Assembly: GCA_028704515.1 (NCBI GenBank)
Contig: JAQWFH010000002.1
Coordinates: 1-64,000, forward strand
Source of the DNA: Eubacteriales bacterium
GTDB taxonomy: Bacteria > Bacillota > Clostridia > Peptostreptococcales > Anaerovoracaceae
DNA length: 64,000 bases
Direction: 5' to 3'
Position numbers and translations under genes: made by a program. Positions 1-7,851 of the stretch are shown here, piece after piece (the stretch's first letter is position 1; the number at the start of each line of letters is the position of its first letter). The notes below the pieces were generated by a model. The model was not told where the DNA came from, ran no database searches, and worked only from the letters and a program-made list of their open reading frames with translations.

Positions 1-13
1 GTATGCTTTCCTT

Positions 14-94
14 GTTCCATTGAGTTCACCCCGATTGCTTTGGTTTCACAGCTTTAAGTTTAATCGGTTTTGTTCCTCAATGGAACCTTTTTTT
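14..94 (+). terminator. Hairpin with internal stem followed by a T run
   Basis: An 11-bp outer stem (14-24 with 76-86) encloses a second 6-bp stem (CCGATT at 31-36 with AATCGG at 62-67), and seven Ts follow at 88-94. The layout is that of a rho-independent terminator with a long loop. It probably ends a transcript from a gene left of the window. It lies upstream of the transposase, so it may also insulate that gene from readthrough. The long, partly paired loop could make it a small structured RNA instead. Confidence 0.5.
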
Positions 95-251
95 ATTCTT
101 TTGGGCAATTCATTTTACAACTTACACTTGTTATATATTCCACGGAGAGGTGGACAAAGTTTAAACGCGACGTTACAATGGAAAGTAACAATGGTGGGGC
201 TGAAAAATGCTCAACTTGATTGTGAGTTTTGCGCGGGTGGAGGTGACGGCG

Positions 252-1859
252 GTGGATGCGAAACAATTTGAAAAACTATTGGCGCAGGCTAACGGCCTAT
301 CTCCTGACCAATTCAAGCGGTTGGTGCAAGCGTATGCCAGCGGCGGCGGACTTGACGCGGGGCGCGTCTGGGATAGTGCAGTCTATTCCATAGCAGAGCA
401 AAAACTCGCCGCCTTGGGTATCAACCGCGCCTGCCCAGGCTGTGGTTCCATTGCCGTAGAGCGAAACGGCACAAACGCCGCCGGCATTCAGCGGTTCCGC
501 TGTCAGGACTGTGGCAAGAGCTTCACCCACTTTACCGGAACACTCTTGGAGAAAAGCCGTTTTCCTTGGGAGGTCTGGGTGGAAGTCCTACGGATGGTTC
601 TCAATGATGATGCACTCCAAACAATCAAAACCGTGTTGGAACAGGACTTTGGCTGTGATGGGATCAACATTAAAACTGTCTTCGCTATGCGCATGAAGCT
701 CATTCATGCGATGGCGGCGATGCCGACCCCAAAGCTGACCGGCGTGATTCAACTGGACGAGAGCTTCATTCGGGAAAGCCAAAAGGGGCAGAATCGGGAA
801 CTGGTCAGCTATGTGAAAGGGATTGAACGGGCAGCCAGATATGGCCGTAAACCCTCTAAACTGGGGACGATGGGCGCGGAGTTTGCAACCATCCTGACCG
901 CCGTTGACAGTCGGGGTTATTGTATCTGCAAGGTGGTATCCCTTGGGCGGGCGAATCCTGATTCCGTGATTGACCTCTATGAAACCCATTGCATTGACGC
1001 GGCCTATCTCTGTTCAGACGCAAATTATATTTATGAAGACGCTTGCAATCTGTTGGATATTCCCCATTATGTGAGACCGTCTAACTATTCAACCGTGATA
1101 GAAAAAGCGGGCTATCTCTATGCTGACAGCGGCAAGCCTCCCGAGGAGCGAAAGGCGCACAACCGCGCGTTGCTGGAACGGCTCTATCGTGAGGGGCAGA
1201 TTGACTATATCGCCCACCGGGAAGACCTGACTTATGCCGATTTTGACCGTCTTAAAAAGAACTATCGCCTCAGCCTTGCCAGGGTCAATGAACTCCATTC
1301 TGACATCAAACTGATGATAGAGAAGAAGATGACCAATGTTGCGACAAAGTACCTCAACGCATATATGGGGTTCTTCACCTATCGCCGTAACTGGCGGGTG
1401 GAGCACGGGCACAGCCCCGCCAACCGTCGCGACGCGGAAACAATTCTCGAGCATCTCATAGCGCAAAAGATAACCCTCACGCGGCCGGAACTGGAACAGA
1501 TCACGCTGGACATCCCGCGCCCGTCGGGGAGAGCAGCGCAGATCCTCAAAGAGAAGACGGAAACGGCGCGAAAACTGACCGCCAACAAATACTTCAAATA
1601 TGACGAGGAAGACATCCCTTCGTTCAATACGCGCGAAATCCTATTGGACGCGCCGCGCAGCCGCCTTTTGGAAATCGCCAAAGCGCACAAGCTAAAAGGC
1701 TATACCAAAATGACCGGATGGGGCCTCGCCGCCGCCATCGCCAAACTGCCCAACATAGACGAAATCGTGATGGACCTGATTGTCCGTCACCGGAATTACG
1801 AGATAGCGGAAGAAGATATCAAATACCTGCAAAGTCTGCGCTTTCAAAGCAAGGACTAA
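252..1859 (+). CDS. IS1595-like DDE transposase with zinc ribbon and C-terminal Rho_N/SAP-like domain
   Basis: Predicted transposase of 535 residues. The start is taken as GTG 252 because GGAGGTGA lies five bases before it; ATG 207 is in frame but has a weaker site. An N-terminal zinc ribbon (CPGCG...CQDCGKSF, about residues 57-90) is followed by a DDE-type core: QLDESF near 170, CSDANYIY near 254, and LHSDIK with TKYLNAYMGFF near 348-372, the layout of IS1595-family enzymes. The last 100 residues are unusual for the family and contain a segment (LLEIAKAHKLKGYTKMTG) that resembles Rho N-terminal or SAP helices. I could not find terminal inverted repeats, so whether it sits in an intact insertion sequence is open. 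Family assignment is fairly secure; the C-terminal domain is inference. Confidence 0.75.
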   Translation: MDAKQFEKLLAQANGLSPDQFKRLVQAYASGGGLDAGRVWDSAVYSIAEQKLAALGINRACPGCGSIAVERNGTNAAGIQRFRCQDCGKSFTHFTGTLLEKSRFPWEVWVEVLRMVLNDDALQTIKTVLEQDFGCDGINIKTVFAMRMKLIHAMAAMPTPKLTGVIQLDESFIRESQKGQNRELVSYVKGIERAARYGRKPSKLGTMGAEFATILTAVDSRGYCICKVVSLGRANPDSVIDLYETHCIDAAYLCSDANYIYEDACNLLDIPHYVRPSNYSTVIEKAGYLYADSGKPPEERKAHNRALLERLYREGQIDYIAHREDLTYADFDRLKKNYRLSLARVNELHSDIKLMIEKKMTNVATKYLNAYMGFFTYRRNWRVEHGHSPANRRDAETILEHLIAQKITLTRPELEQITLDIPRPSGRAAQILKEKTETARKLTANKYFKYDEEDIPSFNTREILLDAPRSRLLEIAKAHKLKGYTKMTGWGLAAAIAKLPNIDEIVMDLIVRHRNYEIAEEDIKYLQSLRFQSKD

Positions 1860-1861
1860 CA

Positions 1862-1898
1862 CAAGGGGGCGCACTGTTATTGCCAGTGCGCCCCCTTG
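1862..1898 (+). terminator. Strong GC-rich hairpin after the transposase
   Basis: Two perfect 15-bp arms (1862-1876 and 1884-1898) with a 7-base loop begin two bases after the transposase stop and end 15 bases before the stop of the convergent gene at 1914. A good T run is missing on both sides, so it is an imperfect intrinsic terminator, possibly working in both directions. It could also be an element end, but no partner copy is visible upstream. Confidence 0.55.
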
Positions 1899-1913
1899 CA
1901 TATCCTATGTATC

Positions 1914-2426
1914 CTATTCTTGCGTTTGCTCCTGCTCTCGCTTATATTCGGCAACGGCTTGAAATACATCCGCTTCGCTTAACCCCGTGTCTTTGCAAAT
2001 ATCCTTAGGGTCAACATCCAACCGGCACATCGTCACAGCCACAATTTTCTCGCGGTTTTTAACGTAGTCAGGCTCCAAATTTTCCAGAACCTCAATCGCA
2101 GTCATGAAGTGATAATAATTGTACTGCGGCTCCGCCGCCGAAACAATATCCAGCTTTGCATCTTCAATGGCAGTCAGCGCATTTTTGAAGTCAGCCAGGC
2201 TAGTCCCGGCAAACTCCTTGACGGTATCCACATAAAGGGGATTGATGCTGCCGATGTCCTTCGCCCGCTTAATCATTTCGTCAAATGCCGTATGCTCTCC
2301 GGGCTTTTCAAGGAAGTCATAGCCGCCGGAGATAAAATGTCCCCGGTTCTTGGCCTCAATGGTTAGTGCTCTCATGACGGCCGGGCTATGAGCATATGCA
2401 AAGGGCCTAAATTTCTTATCTTCCAT
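1914..2426 (-). CDS. Unrecognised 170-aa protein with C-terminal helix-turn-helix-like segment
   Basis: I do not recognise this family. A strong ribosome-binding site (GAGGAGG) precedes ATG 2426, so the gene looks real. The protein is soluble, mainly helical and acidic, with no signal peptide or membrane segment. The last 40 residues (DPKDICKDTGLSEADVFQAV) look like a small helix-turn-helix. It faces the transposase and follows a decayed XRE regulator, which suggests a gene of mobile-element origin. No function is claimed. Confidence 0.5.
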   Translation of the reverse strand: MEDKKFRPFAYAHSPAVMRALTIEAKNRGHFISGGYDFLEKPGEHTAFDEMIKRAKDIGSINPLYVDTVKEFAGTSLADFKNALTAIEDAKLDIVSAAEPQYNYYHFMTAIEVLENLEPDYVKNREKIVAVTMCRLDVDPKDICKDTGLSEADVFQAVAEYKREQEQTQE

Positions 2427-2558
2427 AGGGGGCTCCTCCTCTGTAAGTGTCGGTAATAAGTGGCGGCTTTTGGCCAGATATTTTCCGAACGCATGTTTTT
2501 TGTGTTTTTTAAATAAAATTCCCTTGTTTTTTTTGCCGGGAATTAGTCCTGAAACCTG

Positions 2559-2742
2559 TTAAGTGTCGGATTGCAAACGCTTGTATGCCGGTATATTGAG
2601 CACGGCCGCAATTTTATACAGCGTCATTAAGAATGGGGCTTATAGCAATGAAAGTAGTTGAAACCTCGACGCGTTCAGCAAGATCATCTTGGCTTAGTTC
2701 GCTTATTTTACGGATGCTTTCACAGGTTGCTGTGCAATGATT
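2559..2742 (-). pseudogene. Decayed XRE-type HTH regulator
   Basis: No intact gene occupies 2427-2830, but the minus strand here translates in two frames to a recognisable XRE helix-turn-helix. The first frame reads ESIRKISELSQDDLAERVEV then STTFIAIS and stops; a shifted frame continues with LYKIAAVLNIPAYKRL and stops at 2559. The segment between the recognition helix and the last helix is missing or frame-shifted, and there is no start codon in the first frame. XRE proteins commonly control integrative elements, which fits the neighbours. The rest of 2427-2558 shows only A/T-rich sequence and the ribosome-binding site of the gene at 1914-2426. Confidence 0.6.
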
Positions 2743-2770
2743 TCACGCCAAAGCCAGCCGATCCAATTAT

Positions 2771-2808
2771 AAAAGGGCATCCGCCCACGCAATGTTTGAG
2801 CGGATGCC
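2771..2808 (-). terminator. Intrinsic terminator of the beta-helix SLH gene
   Basis: On the minus strand GGCATCCGC and GCGGATGCC pair (2800-2808 with 2776-2784) and are followed by CTTTTAT. It lies 22 bases past the stop of the SLH gene, the expected place. Confidence 0.8.
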
Positions 2809-2830
2809 TCTTTCTTATAAAATCAAAGAG

Positions 2831-5800
2831 TTATTTCCCCAGCAGGTTAACCATCACCTGGGCCATCTGGGCTCGTGTGGTGGTGGCGGTGGGCTCAAGC
2901 CTGCCGCCACTGCCCGAGACGATGCCCCACTCCACCAGGGTAGTCAGAGCCTCCCTTGCCCAGTCCGCGATGGCGTCGCTGTCGGCAAAGTCAGAGAGCG
3001 TCTTGCCGCTGTCGCCGGCAGGCAGGTCATCGAGCACCCCAAGGGCGTTGTACAGCAGGGTGAACATCTCCTGCCTTGTAATGGCCTGCTCGGGCGCAAA
3101 CTGATTGTCACCCACGCCGTTTGCAATCCCCAGCCTCTTGGCCGCCGCGAGATAGCCGGTGTAATAGGTGTCGCCCCCGTCGGCGAAGTTGTCCGCCGCC
3201 CCATCATCGGGCGCGATTTCATAGGCGCGCAGCAGCATCGTGATGAACTGGCCCCGCGTCAGGGTAGCGTCGGGGGAGAAGGTGCTGGCTGTGGTGCCCG
3301 CCGTAATCCCCTTTTGGGCGATGAAGGCCACCGCGTCATAGTACCAGCTTGATTCCTTCACATCGGCAAAGGGATTTTGCCACTCCGTGTCCTGCCCCAC
3401 CACATAGAGGGAGAGATGGTGAAGGGTGAAGTGAACCATGCCATCTTCAAAGGTGCAGTCAAGGCGCTCCAGCTCCCCCGCGTCACTCAGATACCACACA
3501 GCCACGGGAAGGGGCCCGTCATAGGGCACCGCCATGGCAAGGGTGCCGTCAAAATTACTGATTTTCTCTGTGCCCGAGTAGATATTGATGTCCAGCACCA
3601 GATCGCCGCTTCCCACCGCCGCCTTTTGCGCATCGGTGAGGGTGCTCGCCGCCGCCTGCTGCAGCTCAATACGCACATTCTCATCGGCGGCCTGAGCGGC
3701 CACCGAGGCCGCCGCTGCGCTGCTCAGCGTCATGGTGCCCGTAGGCAGTCTGAGCGTCACGTCAAGCCCGGCCTGTGCAAAAGAGTCCAGCGCGTCCCCC
3801 GGAAGCCGGGCCGCTGTGGCGCTGCCTGCCCGGGAGAGGTCAAACTCCGCCGCGCTGTCACCGCTCTTTTCAATGATTTCATTCACCTTGGTCGCCGGCA
3901 TTTGCAAGAACAGGGTGCCACCCGAGGCGGTATAGCTCACCCTCGCCGCACCGCCCACAGCAGGAATGGTGGGTGTGGATGTGCCGCCGCCCCCGCCGCT
4001 CCGAGGATTCACCGTCACCGGGACGGTTAGTTTAAGGGCAGTGGGGGTGTCCTCCAGACATACATGCAGCGCAAGCTGGTACGTGCCGGCCGCCCCGGGG
4101 AGCGTCAGCGTGACCTTGTTATCAGTGTCAATTTCCGCCTCCAACTCGACCGAGGTGGTGCCATCGATCTCAAAAGTCACGCCCTCACCAGCGGCAAGTG
4201 TAAACTCGGCCGTCCTTTGCCCTGCCGACACAGAGATGGGCGCGGGAAGGCTTTGGAGCAGTTCGAAAGAATCTTCATCCTCTGTCATATTATAAATACC
4301 GTCGTTAATCACAAGCCCTTCCGAGGATATGAGATTCACATCGCCAAAAGCAAGCAAGACGCCGAAGCTTAACTCGCCATCTGCCGTGATCGTGCCGCCG
4401 CTGATGGTGACATTGCCGTCAAGTACGCCAACACCGTAGCTTATCTCACCGATCGCCGTGATCGTTCCGCCGCTGATGGTGGCCTCACCATCTATAACCA
4501 AGACGCCGGCGCTGACTTCCTCGCCGGTTGCCGTGATCGTGCCGCCGGTGATGGTGACCTCGCCGCCCTCAACGACAACGCCGGCGCCGGTCGCCTTGAT
4601 CGTGCCGCCGCTGATGGTGGCTGTGCTATTATCAACTAAGACGCCCATGTCGGTCCCCGTGATTGTACCGCCGCTGATGCTGACCGTGCTATTATCAAAA
4701 ACTCCGACGCCTGCTTCGGTCCCCGTGATTGTGCCGCCGCTGATGGCAACTGGGCAGCCCTGAACTTCGACGCCTACTTCGGTCCCCGTGATTGTGCCGC
4801 CGCTGATGTTTACACCGCCGCTCTCCAAAACGCTGACGCCTTTGCTGCGCCTATCGCCCGCCCGAACGTTGATGCCTTTGCTCGTCGCGCCGGTCGCCGA
4901 GACTTCTGCCTCGCCGCCGATGTTGACCGTGCCGCCCGCCTGAACGCTGATGCCGTAGCTCCTCTCGCCGGTCACCAAGACTTTGGCCTTGCCGCCGATG
5001 TTGACCGTACCGCCCACCCAAATGCTGATGCAGGTTTTGTAGGAGAAGGTCTCCGTGATTTCGGCCTCCCCGCCGATGGTGACCGTGCCGCCCTCGACGC
5101 TGATGCCGTTGCTGATTTTGGCGTTGCCACCAATGTTTACACCGCCGCCATCCAAAACTCTGACGCCGGTGCTGTACTCGCCGTTCCCCGTGATTTCGGC
5201 CTCGCCGCCGATGGTGACCGTACCGCCCTCAACGCTGATGCCGGTGGACGACCTGATCGTGCCGCCGTTGATGGTGGTCTCACCGCCCTCAACGTAAACA
5301 CCAGTGCCGGGCGACACGATCGTGCCGCCGCTGATGGTGGCTGTGCCGCCTTCTTGAACCCTGACGCCATAATCATAAGCTTCGATCTTTACATCATCTT
5401 TTATGGTAACGGTGCTGTTATAAGCTAAGACGCCCGTAGACCTGTCGGTGTTTGCATAGGTCGCCGAGATTTTGGCCTCGCCGCCGATATTGACGGTGCC
5501 GCCAACACCCCCCCGGACGCCGTTGCCTCCATCGCCGGTCGCCGTGATCGTGCCGCCGCTGATGGTGGCTGTGCCTCCCGCCTCAACGTTGACGCCCTTG
5601 CCCCACTCGCCGGTCGCCGTGATCGTGCCGCCGCTGATGGTGGCTGTGCCGCCTTCAACCCAGACGCCGGTTTCGGTCGCCTCAATCTTACCACCGCTAA
5701 TGGTGCCTGTGCCGCCCTCAATCCAGACGCCGGTGCCTCCATCGCCGGTCGCCGTGATCGTGCCGCCGCTGATGGTGGCCTCGCCGCCCTCCTGCACCTC

Positions 5801-6280
5801 AATGACCTGATCTCCGGCGCCCTGCAAAACGAGTGCCCCGTCGAGGGTCAGGCTGCCACCGGATACAACCACAATGGAGGCGTTCTTCAGGTCGACGGTA
5901 TACTCGCCAGCCGAGGTGATGTGGATTGTTCTGTTGATGGTGATGGAATCGGACGCATCAAAACTACTTGTGATAGTTATGACCTCAACGGCTTCAGCTT
6001 CAATCGCATCCGTGAACTCGCCCCAATTGGCAACTTCACGGCTAGCACTGCCCTCATCGCCCTCATCGCCCTCTTCGCCCAGCATGGTCATGCCAAAAGC
6101 CACGGCAACCGCGCCCATGTCGGGTTCGCTTCCCCCGCCGTCCCCGCCGGTGTCGTGCGTATCTGACGTCACGGCGTCGTGGCCGCTTGCTTCCTCCGCC
6201 GCCAGCGCCGCCATGGGCAGCTGGGAAAACGCAAAGACCGCAATAAGTAACATCGCCAGTATTCTGTTCATTCTTTTCAT
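2831..6280 (-). CDS. Large surface protein: beta-helix repeats and three C-terminal SLH domains
   Basis: Secreted wall-associated protein of 1149 residues. The start is placed at ATG 6280, where a signal peptide begins (MKRMNRILAMLLIAVFAFSQ, cleavage after AALA); the reading frame extends 25 codons further upstream without one. Residues about 75-650 are degenerate 20-25-residue repeats of the type ATISGGTITATG, predicted to coil as a right-handed beta-helix. A glycine-rich hinge (near 763) leads to a domain also present in the protein at 9545-14773. Three SLH domains (about 968, 1030 and 1092 onward) should bind wall-linked pyruvylated polymers. It has its own promoter and terminator. An adhesin or glycan-binding role is inference. 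Confidence 0.85.
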   Translation of the reverse strand: MKRMNRILAMLLIAVFAFSQLPMAALAAEEASGHDAVTSDTHDTGGDGGGSEPDMGAVAVAFGMTMLGEEGDEGDEGSASREVANWGEFTDAIEAEAVEVITITSSFDASDSITINRTIHITSAGEYTVDLKNASIVVVSGGSLTLDGALVLQGAGDQVIEVQEGGEATISGGTITATGDGGTGVWIEGGTGTISGGKIEATETGVWVEGGTATISGGTITATGEWGKGVNVEAGGTATISGGTITATGDGGNGVRGGVGGTVNIGGEAKISATYANTDRSTGVLAYNSTVTIKDDVKIEAYDYGVRVQEGGTATISGGTIVSPGTGVYVEGGETTINGGTIRSSTGISVEGGTVTIGGEAEITGNGEYSTGVRVLDGGGVNIGGNAKISNGISVEGGTVTIGGEAEITETFSYKTCISIWVGGTVNIGGKAKVLVTGERSYGISVQAGGTVNIGGEAEVSATGATSKGINVRAGDRRSKGVSVLESGGVNISGGTITGTEVGVEVQGCPVAISGGTITGTEAGVGVFDNSTVSISGGTITGTDMGVLVDNSTATISGGTIKATGAGVVVEGGEVTITGGTITATGEEVSAGVLVIDGEATISGGTITAIGEISYGVGVLDGNVTISGGTITADGELSFGVLLAFGDVNLISSEGLVINDGIYNMTEDEDSFELLQSLPAPISVSAGQRTAEFTLAAGEGVTFEIDGTTSVELEAEIDTDNKVTLTLPGAAGTYQLALHVCLEDTPTALKLTVPVTVNPRSGGGGGTSTPTIPAVGGAARVSYTASGGTLFLQMPATKVNEIIEKSGDSAAEFDLSRAGSATAARLPGDALDSFAQAGLDVTLRLPTGTMTLSSAAAASVAAQAADENVRIELQQAAASTLTDAQKAAVGSGDLVLDINIYSGTEKISNFDGTLAMAVPYDGPLPVAVWYLSDAGELERLDCTFEDGMVHFTLHHLSLYVVGQDTEWQNPFADVKESSWYYDAVAFIAQKGITAGTTASTFSPDATLTRGQFITMLLRAYEIAPDDGAADNFADGGDTYYTGYLAAAKRLGIANGVGDNQFAPEQAITRQEMFTLLYNALGVLDDLPAGDSGKTLSDFADSDAIADWAREALTTLVEWGIVSGSGGRLEPTATTTRAQMAQVMVNLLGK
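4360..5830 (-). repeat. Array of degenerate beta-helix coding repeats
   Basis: Within the SLH gene, units built around the codons for ISGGTI or IGGEA recur every 60 to 75 bases, on the minus strand as ATCAGCGGCGGCACGAT with small changes. At least 18 units are readable between about 4380 and 5810. Such arrays can gain or lose units by recombination or slippage while keeping the frame, because unit lengths are multiples of three. Confidence 0.75.
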
Positions 6281-6363
6281 ATCTTTTGCCCTCTCATCTC
6301 TCTTGCTTGTAGTTTTTATAGGCACATACTCAATGCCAAGGAATCTAGAACACATTGCCTTCT

Positions 6364-6392
6364 ACTATAGTGCCAAATTAAGCTTATTGCAA
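6364..6392 (-). promoter_or_regulatory. Sigma-A-type promoter of the beta-helix SLH gene
   Basis: On the minus strand a TTGCAA -35 box (6387-6392) and a TATAGT -10 box (6364-6369) are separated by 17 bases. It lies about 85 bases upstream of ATG 6280, leaving a leader of roughly 75 bases. Confidence 0.6.
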
Positions 6393-6515
6393 GCACTAAT
6401 GATACTATAGCGATCATTTTTCAGTAAATTTGAGACAATCTTGAAGCTATCCAAAAAACAAAAACCCTCCTACAAGGGGAAACACCAATAAGGATGTTTT
6501 CAGTTTTTGAGATTT

Positions 6516-6549
6516 GCCGCAGGATTTTGAAGTCCTGCGGCTTTTCTCT
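6516..6549 (+). terminator. Hairpin with T-rich tail on the plus strand
   Basis: GCCGCAGGA (6516-6524) pairs with TCCTGCGGC (6533-6541), followed by TTTTCTCTT on the plus strand. No plus-strand gene precedes it, so it probably serves the recombinase remnant in reverse or is a relic. The T tail fits plus-strand termination best. Confidence 0.5.
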
Positions 6550-6553
6550 TGCC

Positions 6554-6700
6554 TTAAACTTTCCCTACAAAGTTGAAATACACATCAACCTGTTGGGTAT
6601 AGTTTTTCTTCTTCCACGGCTCACTGCGGTCATGGACAACGATTTTCTCAATAAACTCCCGTACCAGCTCCGGCGTCAGTTCCTGAATATCTGCTTTTGA
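6554..6700 (-). pseudogene. C-terminal stub of a large serine recombinase (DUF4368 tail)
   Basis: Only the last 48 or so codons remain: IQELTPELVREFIEKIVVHD followed by a lysine-rich turn and TQQVDVYFNFVGKV. This is the conserved end of the large serine recombinases carried by clostridial integrative elements. Upstream the frame continues to 6859 but the sequence no longer looks like a recombinase, and the resolvase and zinc-ribbon domains are absent. It marks where an integrative element was once inserted or partly deleted. Confidence 0.7.
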
Positions 6701-6770
6701 TGCTGGATACTGCCAGACTCGCCTATTCCTGCACTCCGGTATAAAAACTGCGTTTTTATCCGGTGTTTTA

Positions 6771-6792
6771 CCCTGCCGCAAGCGGCAGGGTG
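6771..6792. repeat. Perfect inverted repeat, 10-bp arms, 2-base spacer
   Basis: ACCCTGCCGC (6771-6780) is followed after AA by its exact complement (6783-6792). There is no T run on either strand, so it is not an ordinary terminator. It lies at the upstream edge of the recombinase stub and may be a deletion scar or an element end. Confidence 0.5.
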
Positions 6793-6849
6793 TTGCTTCG
6801 CTCCAAAAGCCGAAAGCCATAGCTGCACCTCCTTTCGGGGAATAATAAA

Positions 6850-6878
6850 TTGAAACCATACGGATATTCGTATATAAT
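6850..6878 (+). promoter_or_regulatory. Promoter with inverted-repeat operator in the spacer
   Basis: TTGAAA (6850-6855), 17 bases, then TATAAT (6873-6878) form a near-consensus sigma-A promoter for the HTH and two-component genes that start 39 bases later. The spacer contains an inverted repeat ATACG-N6-CGTAT (6858-6873) that reaches into the -10 box, a natural repressor site. The adjacent HTH protein is the obvious candidate to bind it; that is inference. Confidence 0.65.
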
Positions 6879-6916
6879 ATATAATGTCTTTTTATATCTG
6901 CACGGAGGTGAAATGC

Positions 6917-7108
6917 TTGAGCAGTTTGCAGGGATATATCTCAGCGCGGGAAGCGTCATACAAATGGGGCGTATCGGGACGACGTGTGCATCAATACTGT
7001 CAAGCTGGGCGCATCCCCGGGGTTTCCCGTTTTGGGCGCTCTTGGACTATTCCGGTGGATGCAAAAAAGCCTACTGATCCCCGAAAAGAAAATACCAGAA
7101 GGAAGTGA
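6917..7108 (+). CDS. Small excisionase/MerR-like helix-turn-helix protein
   Basis: Basic protein of 63 residues. TTG 6917 is chosen because GGAGGT lies seven bases before it and it gives the compact start MSSLQGYISA; longer in-frame starts have no such site. The sequence GYISAREASYKWGVSGRRVH, then GRIPGVSRFGRSWTIP, is the winged-helix pattern of small helix-turn-helix proteins widespread on clostridial mobile elements, where some act as excisionases and others as local repressors. Its stop overlaps the ribosome-binding site of the response regulator gene, so the three genes are probably one transcript. Confidence 0.7.
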   Translation: MSSLQGYISAREASYKWGVSGRRVHQYCQAGRIPGVSRFGRSWTIPVDAKKPTDPRKENTRRK

Positions 7109-7113
7109 CCGCT

Positions 7114-7851
7114 ATGCTGCGTATTGCTGTCTGTGACGACCAGCCGAGAGAGCTGGACATCATCAACGAACATATAAAAGAATACTTGGGCACCCATCCA
7201 TGGGAAGCGGAGATTCAGGCGTTTCCTCACCCGGATAAATTGTTGACCGCCACTGAATCGGAACGCTTTCATCTTTACATACTGGACATTGTCATGCCCA
7301 TGGTGAATGGCTTGGAATTAGGCAAAGAAATACGCCGCCTTGATCGTGAGGCGCAAATTATCTATGCCACCACCGAACCGCAGTTTGCTCTGCAAGCATA
7401 TGCGGCAAGCCCGATCAACTACCTCATTAAACCGATTGAAAAACAGCAGCTATTTGATACACTGACTCTCGCCATTTCGAAAGTAGACCTTGCGGAAGAT
7501 CAGACCTTTGCCGTCAAAACAGCAGAGAGCTTGCGGGTCATAAAGCTGTTGGATATCATTTGCGGTGAATACCGCAACCACGCTGCCATCTTCCGCTTAG
7601 CAAACGGTGAAGAAGTATCCAGCCGCACCTTTCGTGAGAATTTTTCAGAATACTGTGCGTCTATTTTGCGGGACAGGCACTTTCTGCAATGCCATACCTC
7701 GTTTATTATCAATCTGCGCCGGGTGGAGCGCTTCGCCAAGGATAGCTTCACCTTATACGGCGGCAAAATTGTGCCGATTGCGGCAAAGCAATACCCTGCG
7801 GTAAGAGATGCCTATATGGACTACCTGATGGCAAAGGAGGATCGGCAATGA
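7114..7851 (+). CDS. LytTR-family response regulator (AgrA-like)
   Basis: Response regulator of 245 residues. Start ATG 7114 follows GGAAGTG; GTG 7105 is in frame but lies inside that site. An N-terminal receiver domain (1-120) has the acidic pair CDD near residue 9-11, phosphoacceptor Asp57 in LYILDIVMP, and the KPI loop lysine near 108. Residues 135-240 are a LytTR DNA-binding domain (CHTSFIINLRRVERF). LytTR regulators bind paired direct repeats about two helical turns apart; such a pair exists at 9179-9220. The gene overlaps the kinase gene by four bases, so the pair forms a two-component system. Confidence 0.9.
   Translation: MLRIAVCDDQPRELDIINEHIKEYLGTHPWEAEIQAFPHPDKLLTATESERFHLYILDIVMPMVNGLELGKEIRRLDREAQIIYATTEPQFALQAYAASPINYLIKPIEKQQLFDTLTLAISKVDLAEDQTFAVKTAESLRVIKLLDIICGEYRNHAAIFRLANGEEVSSRTFRENFSEYCASILRDRHFLQCHTSFIINLRRVERFAKDSFTLYGGKIVPIAAKQYPAVRDAYMDYLMAKEDRQ

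Noticed and set aside
1-1913. Terminal inverted repeats of an insertion sequence around the transposase
   Set aside because: Neither the hairpin at 14-86 nor that at 1862-1898 has a matching copy at the other end.
5055-5810. Long open frames on the plus strand opposite the beta-helix SLH gene
   Set aside because: They are low-complexity Pro/Ser/Val strings caused by the G+C-rich repeats on the other strand; none has a good ribosome site or recognisable domain.
6912-7077. Alternative frame starting MLEQFAGIYLSAG at the HTH gene
   Set aside because: It has a good ribosome distance but no family resemblance; the overlapping frame from TTG 6917 encodes the HTH protein.
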